Source: Candidatus Nitromaritima sp. SCGC AAA288-L16 (GTDB taxonomy: Bacteria > Nitrospinota > Nitrospinia > Nitrospinales > VA-1). From it: a stretch of 58,704 nucleotides of DNA. Below the pieces are notes generated by a model. It had not been told where the DNA came from and did no database searches. It saw only the letters and a program-made list of their open reading frames with translations. Each line of letters starts with the position of its first letter. Within the stretch, counting starts at the first letter, position 1. Made by a program: the position numbers and the translations under genes. Below are positions 52,492 through 58,704 of the stretch, one piece after another. The DNA lies in assembly GCA_000372225.1 (NCBI GenBank), contig AQTY01000008.1:1-58704 (forward strand). Direction: 5' to 3'.

Positions 52492-53373
52492 ATGGAAATA
52501 AGGGAAACTTCTTGTACTTCCATTCTCACTCGTGCGTCAGGTTATTTAAGGAGGGTATGTTCGCATTCACTCAACCCATATGTTGGGTGTGGATATGGCA
52601 ATTCTTCTTGTGGTGAAGGATGTTATGTTCGATTTAATCAATGGCTTTTGCGTGGGCGGCAATGGGGAAGTTTTGTTGACGTGAAAGTAAACGCTGATAC
52701 GGTTTACTATAAAACTGTTCAGGCAGAAAGGCTCTGGGCAGCGCGAAAAGGGATTCCCTTTTCCATATTCTTTTCTAGTTCCACGGACCCTTGGCAACCT
52801 GTAGAGAGAAAATTTCGTGTTACGCATCGGGTATTGAATGCAATGCTAGAAGAAGTCCCAGATATATTAATTTTGCAAACACATAGCTCAATGATCCTGG
52901 AAGATATGAAGTGTATCGTTGCTCTTGACCGGTTGTGTGACTTGAGAGTCCATATTTCTATTGAAGGAGACCAGGATAGTCTTCCAGGTCTTCCGCCACC
53001 TCCATGCTCTGTTGACCAGCGAATCAAGCTGGTTAAAGAATTCGCTTCAAGAGGCATCACGGTAGTGGTTTGTATGTCGCCGCTATATCCGCTGAGGGAC
53101 CCTGACTATTTTTTCACCAGACTTGTCGAGTCTGGAGCTTCGGCAGTTGTGATTGATCATTTTATTGGAGGTGACGGTACACAAGATGGTTCGCGTACTC
53201 AGCGTACCCGGTTGCCTTTGGCTATGAAATCTTTTGATTCACAAGCCCTAGAGCTTTCTTATAGGGAGAAGATTGCCACGATTGCTAGAAATTATCTACC
53301 TGTTGGTATTTCCGCTCCTGGTTTTGCGGGGGTTTATTCATCCAAAATGGTTTCAATTACTGAGAAAACATAG
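52492..53373 (+). CDS. SPL-like radical SAM protein with expanded cysteine motif
   Basis: 293 aa, COG1533 (spore photoproduct lyase-related) type. Overall blocks fit the family: LNPYVGCGYG, FFSSSTDPWQPVERKFRVTHR, ILQTHSSMILEDM, VHISIEGD, GITVVVCMSPLYPL and the C-terminal GFAGVYS. The cluster cysteines are C33, C40 and C44 (C-x6-C-x3-C) instead of the usual C-x3-C-x2-C, with the third still followed by YVR as in CYAR. Function unknown; DNA or nucleotide repair chemistry is possible. It is 2 bp upstream of the COG3044 ATPase. Confidence 0.8.
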   Translation: MEIRETSCTSILTRASGYLRRVCSHSLNPYVGCGYGNSSCGEGCYVRFNQWLLRGRQWGSFVDVKVNADTVYYKTVQAERLWAARKGIPFSIFFSSSTDPWQPVERKFRVTHRVLNAMLEEVPDILILQTHSSMILEDMKCIVALDRLCDLRVHISIEGDQDSLPGLPPPPCSVDQRIKLVKEFASRGITVVVCMSPLYPLRDPDYFFTRLVESGASAVVIDHFIGGDGTQDGSRTQRTRLPLAMKSFDSQALELSYREKIATIARNYLPVGISAPGFAGVYSSKMVSITEKT

Positions 53374-53375
53374 TT

Positions 53376-55079
53376 ATGGTCCCTGTAATTCCATCCGACC
53401 TTAAACAAGAAATCATTTCCCTTGATGGAAAAGGATATAAGGCATACAAATTTTTTCAGGGGAAATCTTTTGATTATGGTCCCTTTACTATTCGGTTTGA
53501 GCATGTGCAGGGCGATTCTTTTGCCCAACCAACCCGCCTGTCTATTTCGATAGGGTTAGATGAAGCTGGTTTTTCTCCCTCTTTATTCAGTAATCCAACA
53601 CGAGCATTAGCGCTAGAAGATCATTTGCTTCGTCGTGTAAATCACTTTATTGCGGTTAGAAAAATCCGTGTGAAAGGTTCTGGCAATAGTGGCAAAGTTC
53701 AAGTTCAAACACCAGGGCAAAAGATTCTAAAGCGAAGTGGAATGTTAGTGAAAGGGTCGAGGTTGCAGTTAATCATGTTTGCCGGTCTTCCCGCGGAAGG
53801 CCGAACCGTTTTAGGAAAGGAGTGTCTTATGCTTTTTTCAGAAGTACTCCCACCCATCTGGCATAAGTCGCTGATAGCATCTTCGCTTAATGAGGATGAA
53901 TTGCATCGTGCCGTTGAAACCTTGGAGGATTACCAATTTCTCCAATCAGAACTTAAGAAGAATAATTGGGTGGCATTCGTCGCTAACGGGTCTAACCTGC
54001 CACGTTCATCAGGAGCAAGTGATACTCCCCTTTTAGGTGAGAGAACTATTTTTGAAGCTCCGAAAGGATTGAAGAAAACGATTGAACTACCGCACGCGGG
54101 GAAAACAGAAGGAATGGCTATACCTAGAGGAATTACCTTAATAGTTGGAGGCGGTTTTCACGGTAAAAGCACATTACTTCGGGCAATTCAAGGTGCGGTT
54201 TACCCTCATTTAGCCGGAGATGGACGCGAGCGCATAGCGACTCTTCCTAGCGCAGCAAAAATAAGAGCAGAAGATGGGCGGGCAGTTAACGCTGTCAACG
54301 TATCTGCATTTATGGATAGCTTGCCTGGAATCCACTCTACTGAAAAATTTTCAACGCAATCTGCCAGCGGATCTACCTCACAGGCTGTCAATATTCTAGA
54401 AGCTTTAGAAGTAGGTTCAAAGTTATTGCTCATGGATGAGGATACATGTGCCACGAACTTCATGATTCGCGACGAAAGAATGCAGATGCTCGTTGCAAAA
54501 GCTAAGGAGCCAATCACCCCTTTTCTCGATCGAATTCAGGAGGTTAATAAAATTCATGGCGTCAGCGTGATTCTTGTTATGGGTGGTAGTGGAGATTATT
54601 TTGACCCATCAGACAATGTTATTACTATGGAAAAATTTCAACCTCGAGTGGTTACCGAGGAAGCAAAGCGCCTTGTTAAAAAGAATCCAGGGCAGAGAAA
54701 AAAAGAAACGACATTTCCGTTCCCTCCAATCTGTGAAAGGCGGTGGGACATCTCTAGATTAAAATTTAACAAAGGAAAAAGGGAGGCACGGATTCGAACC
54801 ACAGGACTAGACACGTTGATTCTGGGAGAGATGGAAATTGACGTCCGTTACATAGAGCAGATTGCAGAAGAGGGACAGCTTTCATTATGTGGATGGATTA
54901 TCAGACAACTCCAATTTTCCTTAAATGAATCCGATATGTCATTTGCTGAAGGTCTTCAAAAAATATTTTTGGAAATTGAAAAAAATGAGTTTGATGGTCT
55001 ATTCCCCTACAACGATGGGTTGCAAGCTTTACCGAGGCTTCAAGATGTTATGGGGGTAATCAACCGAATTAGATTTTAA
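53376..55079 (+). CDS. ABC-class ATPase, COG3044 family
   Basis: 567 aa. The central ATPase domain has Walker A GGGFHGKSTLLRAIQ, the family-specific ATLPSAAKIRAEDGRAVNAVNVSAFMDSLP-like insertion, signature SASGSTSQAVNILEAL, and Walker B LLLMDEDTCATNFMIRDERMQ. The N-terminal 230 residues and C-terminal 100 residues flank it as in other members. Members are soluble and believed to bind RNA or nucleotide; the trypanosomal member MRB1590 is an RNA-editing factor. Only 2 bp separate it from the radical SAM gene, so they are one translational unit. Confidence 0.88.
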   Translation: MVPVIPSDLKQEIISLDGKGYKAYKFFQGKSFDYGPFTIRFEHVQGDSFAQPTRLSISIGLDEAGFSPSLFSNPTRALALEDHLLRRVNHFIAVRKIRVKGSGNSGKVQVQTPGQKILKRSGMLVKGSRLQLIMFAGLPAEGRTVLGKECLMLFSEVLPPIWHKSLIASSLNEDELHRAVETLEDYQFLQSELKKNNWVAFVANGSNLPRSSGASDTPLLGERTIFEAPKGLKKTIELPHAGKTEGMAIPRGITLIVGGGFHGKSTLLRAIQGAVYPHLAGDGRERIATLPSAAKIRAEDGRAVNAVNVSAFMDSLPGIHSTEKFSTQSASGSTSQAVNILEALEVGSKLLLMDEDTCATNFMIRDERMQMLVAKAKEPITPFLDRIQEVNKIHGVSVILVMGGSGDYFDPSDNVITMEKFQPRVVTEEAKRLVKKNPGQRKKETTFPFPPICERRWDISRLKFNKGKREARIRTTGLDTLILGEMEIDVRYIEQIAEEGQLSLCGWIIRQLQFSLNESDMSFAEGLQKIFLEIEKNEFDGLFPYNDGLQALPRLQDVMGVINRIRF

Positions 55080-55171
55080 AAATAGAGCTATGAGATAGAG
55101 AAATTTTTTAAACGAAAAAATTAAAAAAATCTTAACTATGAAATCACCTGTTAATTTAAGGAGTAAAGAAT

Positions 55172-55403
55172 ATGGCTTACGAAAACAATCCTAACTTTGT
55201 CGATGAAACCCTTAGGAAAGAAATTTTACTGTGTTTGCGGGGAATCATCTAAAAAACCTTACTATGATGGATCCCACGAAAAACTTGATACAGGAAAAAT
55301 ACCTAAAGAATTTGAAGTTAGTGAAGCTAAAAGAATGGTTATTTGTGATTGCGGTCAATCCAGTAAACTTCCTTTTTGTGATGGAACTCACACAAAACTA
55401 TGA
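55172..55403 (+). CDS. CDGSH iron-sulfur protein with a frame change near the N-terminus
   Basis: AAGGAG (55158-55163) serves ATG at 55172, which opens MAYENNPNFVDETLRKE and stops at TAA 55250. The CDGSH protein itself is in the +1 frame, open from 55197 to 55403. Joining the two at CTT-AGG (55211-55216), by skipping one base, gives MAYENNPNFVDETLGKKFYC, which is how CDGSH proteins begin. The first motif is CVCGESSKKPYYDGSH, where the third Cys is Tyr; the second, CDCGQSSKLPFCDGTH, is intact, so one [2Fe-2S] cluster is expected. Internal ATG at 55203 has no ribosome site. The stop overlaps the RND start (ATGA). Either a mutation, a sequence error, or programmed +1 frameshifting. Confidence 0.7.
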
Positions 55404-57715
55404 ACACAGATTTTAAAAATGAATTTGGCGATTGGGTGATTTGCTTTCGTTGGTGGGTCATCCTATTTACAATTTTACTTGTATTTGCTTCAGCATCTGG
55501 TGCGCGTTTTCTAGGTTTTTCTACAGACTATCGGGTTTTTTTTAGTAAAGATAATCCACAGCTTGTCGCCTTCGAAACATTGCAGAACACTTACACCAAA
55601 AACGATAATGTGATGTTCGCTGTGGAGCCCAAAGACGGCAATGTTTTTTCACGTGAGACGTTGGGAATCATAGAAGAAATCACTCAGGCATCGTGGAAAA
55701 TTCCCTTCTCAATTAGAGTCGACTCCATAACCAACTTTCAATATACATGGGCTGATGGAGATGATTTAGTCGTTCAGGATCTGGTAGAAAATGCGGGATC
55801 ATTCACCGACGAGCAGTTGGAAAAGGTTCAGAGGATTGCTCTTGCTGAGCCGCTCCTGCTAAACCGACTGATAACTCACAAATCAAATATCACTGGTATC
55901 AATGTCACAATTAACCGCCCGCAAACGACTGTTTCCGAAACACCGGAGGTGGTTGCATTTGCCCGTGAAATACGAGACCGATTCCAGAAAAAATATCCGG
56001 AAATAAATATTTATTTAACGGGTGTTGTTTTCATGGATAACGCTTTCAATGAAGCAGGTGAGGGGGATATGAAAGCCCTCGTCCCATTCATGTATGCGAT
56101 CGTCCTGATCATTATTGCTCTTAGTTTAAGAACTTTCTGGGGAACGTTAACGACCCTTTTGATTATGGCGTTTTCTATTCTTACCGGTATGGGCCTCGCT
56201 GGATGGTCGAGTATTCTTTTAACTCCAATTTCAGCCAATGCACCTACGATAATTCTCACTCTTGCGGTAGCAGATAGTATTCATATTCTGGTAACCCTGT
56301 TTTATGAAATGCGGAATGGAAAACCAAAATACGAAGCAATACGAGAGTCGTTGCGTGTGAATCATCAACCAGTTTTTATAACCAGTGTCACAACCGCCAT
56401 TGGCTTTCTCAGTCTGAATTTTAGTGATTCGCCACCCTTCCGCGATCTGGGAAACATTGTCGCAATGGGCGTGATGTCAGCCTACATTTACTCCGTATTT
56501 TTCTTGCCAGCAATAATGGCAGTTTTACCTCTCCGTGTGAAGGTTGTTTCCTCTTCAAATAATGGCCTAATTGATAAATTGAGTGACTGGGTTATTAATA
56601 ACCGGGATAGCCTTTTTTGGAGCATGATGATAATCATCATCGTTCTCTCAGCAAAAATTCCTCAAATTCAGATCGATGAAAAATTTAACGAATACTTCGA
56701 TATCCGATATCAGTTCCGTGGTGACAACGATTACGTCATAGAACACCTAACAGGATTCGAATCTATTGAATACTCATTAAACGCCGGTGAATCAGGAGGG
56801 GTCAGCAATCCCGCGTATCTCAAAAAAGTAGATGAGTTTGCACAATGGTACAGGAAGCAACCGGGTGTTATGTATGTCGGCACGTTGACCGATACCATGA
56901 AACGGCTCAACAAGAATATGCACGGTGACGATGAGGCTTATTATCGTCTGCCTGAAGAACGGGACCTGTCGGCTCAGTATTTGTTGTTGTATGAATTATC
57001 TCTGCCCTTTGGTTTAGACCTGAACAACCAAATTAATATAGATAAATCATCTACCCGTTTCACCGCTATTCTTGAAAGTGTATCAACACATCATGCTCTT
57101 GCTTTGGAAAAAAGGGCGCAAAAGTGGTTAAGAGAAAATGCACCTCCAGAAATGGCTTCACATGGGGCTAGTCCTCTAATTATGTTCTCGCATATAGCCA
57201 AGAGAAATATTGATAGCATGATGATTGGTAATACGCTGGCCTTGCTTCTAATTTCCGCTATTCTTATAGCGGTACTACGCAGTTTTAAACTTGGTTTAAT
57301 CAGTACGGTTCCCAACCTGGTTCCGATGTTCATGACTTTTGGCTTATGGGGATGGGTGGTAGGAGAAATTGGATTGGCAGTTTCAGTTGTAGCCCCCGTA
57401 GCCCTTGGTATCATTGTTGATGATACTGTTCATTTTTTAAGCAAATTTCGCAGAGCACGGGTAGAATTTGGAAAGACAACCGAAGAGGCAATACGCTATT
57501 CATTCCACACGGTGGGTCCCGCATTATTTCTGACATCGATAATTCTGGTGTGTGGATTTCTCGTATTGACTTTCTCAGGGTTTCGTATGAACGTTCAACT
57601 AGGATACATGACTACCATTTCTATAATCTTTGCTCTGTTGGCGGATTTTCTATTTCTACCAACTCTGATAATGAAACTTAGCAATCCAATCACAGAAAAC
57701 AAAAGTCACCCATAA
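55400..57715 (+). CDS. RND/MMPL-superfamily exporter
   Basis: 771 aa with 12 predicted helices in the RND 1+5+1+5 layout and two large periplasmic loops. Proton-relay aspartates lie in TLAVADSIHIL and GIIVDDTVHFLS. It belongs to the small RND group (HpnN/MmpL-like) that moves lipids or hydrophobic molecules. Its start codon overlaps the stop of the CDGSH gene, and the LolA-like gene follows 15 bp later, an arrangement widely seen for lipid or lipoprotein transport to the outer membrane. Confidence 0.9.
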   Translation: MNTDFKNEFGDWVICFRWWVILFTILLVFASASGARFLGFSTDYRVFFSKDNPQLVAFETLQNTYTKNDNVMFAVEPKDGNVFSRETLGIIEEITQASWKIPFSIRVDSITNFQYTWADGDDLVVQDLVENAGSFTDEQLEKVQRIALAEPLLLNRLITHKSNITGINVTINRPQTTVSETPEVVAFAREIRDRFQKKYPEINIYLTGVVFMDNAFNEAGEGDMKALVPFMYAIVLIIIALSLRTFWGTLTTLLIMAFSILTGMGLAGWSSILLTPISANAPTIILTLAVADSIHILVTLFYEMRNGKPKYEAIRESLRVNHQPVFITSVTTAIGFLSLNFSDSPPFRDLGNIVAMGVMSAYIYSVFFLPAIMAVLPLRVKVVSSSNNGLIDKLSDWVINNRDSLFWSMMIIIIVLSAKIPQIQIDEKFNEYFDIRYQFRGDNDYVIEHLTGFESIEYSLNAGESGGVSNPAYLKKVDEFAQWYRKQPGVMYVGTLTDTMKRLNKNMHGDDEAYYRLPEERDLSAQYLLLYELSLPFGLDLNNQINIDKSSTRFTAILESVSTHHALALEKRAQKWLRENAPPEMASHGASPLIMFSHIAKRNIDSMMIGNTLALLLISAILIAVLRSFKLGLISTVPNLVPMFMTFGLWGWVVGEIGLAVSVVAPVALGIIVDDTVHFLSKFRRARVEFGKTTEEAIRYSFHTVGPALFLTSIILVCGFLVLTFSGFRMNVQLGYMTTISIIFALLADFLFLPTLIMKLSNPITENKSHP

Positions 57716-57730
57716 AAGAGAGATTTTTAA

Positions 57731-58516
57731 ATGAAGCACTTCTTTTATTTTTTATTCATAGCCGTTTTTTATAACGTCAGTCTATCAACTGCCGAGACAC
57801 CAGAAGAAAAAGGACTTGCCATCGCCCAAGAAGATGACAATCGAGATAATGGATTTCAGGATTTTACTGCTAGCATGGTAATGGTGTTGAAAAACCGCCA
57901 AGGAGAGGAAAGTTCGCGGAATATCAGAAATAAAACTCTGGAAGTCGAAAATGATGGTGATAAATCGCTTTCAATTTTTGAACGGCCTCGCGATGTGAAA
58001 GGAACCGCGCTCCTCAATTTTACTCATAAAACCGGCACTGACGACCAATGGCTGTATTTACCAGCCTTAAAACGTGTCAAGCGCATCAGTTCCGCGAATA
58101 AATCGGGTTCGTTTATGGGCAGCGAATTTGCTTATGAAGACATCACGAGTCAGGAAGTAGAGAAATATAATTATAAATGGATTCGTGATGAAGAATATCA
58201 AGGTGATAAGTGTTTTGTCTTTGAGCGATACCCGACTTATAAAAATTCAGGATACACGCGGCAGGTTGTATGGCTGGACCACAAAGATTATAAAATCCTT
58301 CAAATTAAATTTTATGATAGAAAAGACGCACTTCTAAAAACATTGACTCAATCTAATTTTAAAAAATATCTCGGTCAATACTGGTATCCAGAAACCATGT
58401 ATATGGAAAATCACCAGACAGGAAAAAGCACCCTAATCACTTGGAAAGATTATAAATTCCGAAACGGTCTTAGAAGCAAAGATTTCAATAAGAGTAGTCT
58501 CAAGCGTGTGCGATAA
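57731..58516 (+). CDS. Outer membrane lipoprotein-sorting protein (LolA-like)
   Basis: 261 aa. Signal peptide to about residue 20. The LolA/LppX-type fold is indicated by FTASMVMVLKNRQGEE, SLSIFERPRDVKGTALLNFTH, QWLYLPALKRVKRIS, GSFMGSEFAYEDI and VVWLDHKDYKILQIKFYD, typical of the periplasmic partner encoded with RND exporters. It carries a hydrophobic cargo across the periplasm (inference). Two bp separate it from the next gene. Confidence 0.9.
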   Translation: MKHFFYFLFIAVFYNVSLSTAETPEEKGLAIAQEDDNRDNGFQDFTASMVMVLKNRQGEESSRNIRNKTLEVENDGDKSLSIFERPRDVKGTALLNFTHKTGTDDQWLYLPALKRVKRISSANKSGSFMGSEFAYEDITSQEVEKYNYKWIRDEEYQGDKCFVFERYPTYKNSGYTRQVVWLDHKDYKILQIKFYDRKDALLKTLTQSNFKKYLGQYWYPETMYMENHQTGKSTLITWKDYKFRNGLRSKDFNKSSLKRVR

Positions 58517-58518
58517 AT

Positions 58519-58704
58519 ATGCCCTCAGTAAAACCATCCAAAATACGACGTGTCTTCCTATTTATTTTTGTCTTAAATTTATTATTTTTTCCTTTATCGA
58601 AAATCTTTGCCCATGAAATTTCAGGTTATGTTGCAGGCGAAATTCGCCTTTTCCCAAATGATGCATTACATAGTGGGCAGAACGAACAGTCCTCCTCCTT
58701 TTTT
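58519..58704 (+). CDS. N-terminal part of an exported protein (cut by window end)
   Basis: ATG at 58519 opens a frame that runs out of the window after 62 codons. It starts MPSVKPSKIRRVFLF, has a long signal peptide ending about FAHE, and continues into ISGYVAGEIRLFPND. In comparable RND-LolA operons the third gene often encodes an outer membrane beta-barrel; the ISGYVAGEIRLF start, reminiscent of a first beta-strand, would fit. The identity cannot be fixed from this fragment. Confidence 0.75.
   Translation, partial: MPSVKPSKIRRVFLFIFVLNLLFFPLSKIFAHEISGYVAGEIRLFPNDALHSGQNEQSSSFF

Noticed and set aside
52344..52529. Minus-strand 61-codon frame before the SPL-like gene
   Set aside because: Very AT-rich, no ribosome site, and it overlaps the start of a well-supported gene.

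Overview
The window is AT-rich bacterial chromosome from a Gram-negative organism with an outer membrane. Evidence for the envelope is BamD, TolQ/TolR-type proteins, an LolA-like protein with an RND/MMPL exporter, and many periplasmic c-type cytochromes and signal peptides. The mix of cytochrome c/ethylbenzene-dehydrogenase-like heme proteins, a HdrD/GlpC-like Fe-S membrane oxidoreductase, B12-type radical SAM proteins and both GlnS and GltX would fit a marine Nitrospinota or related deltaproteobacterium-like lineage. That placement is inference from gene content only. I see no insertion sequence, prophage, CRISPR array or rRNA.

Layout. 1-5.4 kb: a three-gene plus-strand set (diheme cytochrome c with an EB_dh-like domain, an FGE/SUMF1-fold protein without the catalytic cysteines, and a YedY/MsrP-like molybdenum oxidoreductase) facing two minus-strand genes, one of them a TPR-HtrA-like protein that has lost all three catalytic residues. 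5.6-9.1 kb: a formyltransferase-like gene, then an iron block (cytochrome c-FTR1 permease fusion and a BFD-type [2Fe-2S] protein). The BFD gene has a near-perfect Fur box inside a consensus sigma-70 promoter. 9.3-13.2 kb: two unrecognised proteins and a radical SAM protein. 13.2-22.3 kb: redox and stress genes (MsrA, methyltransferase, pentapeptide protein, SGNH hydrolase, SelO, aldo/keto reductase, SagB-type oxidoreductase, zinc-ribbon protein, COG0523 GTPase), plus small proteins. 22.4-26.9 kb: a very long pentapeptide-repeat protein, a DCC-family protein, an XRE-HTH/metallo-beta-lactamase fusion and an FG-GAP lipoprotein.

27.0-31.3 kb holds the most distinctive locus: two paralogous B12-type radical SAM proteins, each ending in a domain that resembles the N-terminal half of GT9 heptosyltransferases, flanking a third gene that carries the same half-domain plus a membrane segment. 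31.7-40.7 kb is mostly housekeeping: FtsY, an alanine symporter, tRNA-Cys and tRNA-Gly, PlsY, a sigma-70 factor, BamD, TolQ/TolR, TPR, ABC ATPase and a histidine phosphatase. 40.8-44.9 kb contains several single-membrane-span microproteins around a DUF420 protein, a possible A8 slippage site, and HmuY-like and CsgG/LpoB-like envelope proteins. 45.1-52.1 kb: the Fe-S membrane oxidoreductase, GlnS, a single-domain voltage-gated channel with an unusually acidic filter, two small related proteins, and GltX. 52.5-58.7 kb: an SPL-like radical SAM protein with unusual cysteine spacing paired with a COG3044 ABC-class ATPase; then a CDGSH gene that changes frame at CTT-AGG and is translationally coupled to an RND exporter, an LolA-like protein and the truncated start of a further envelope gene.
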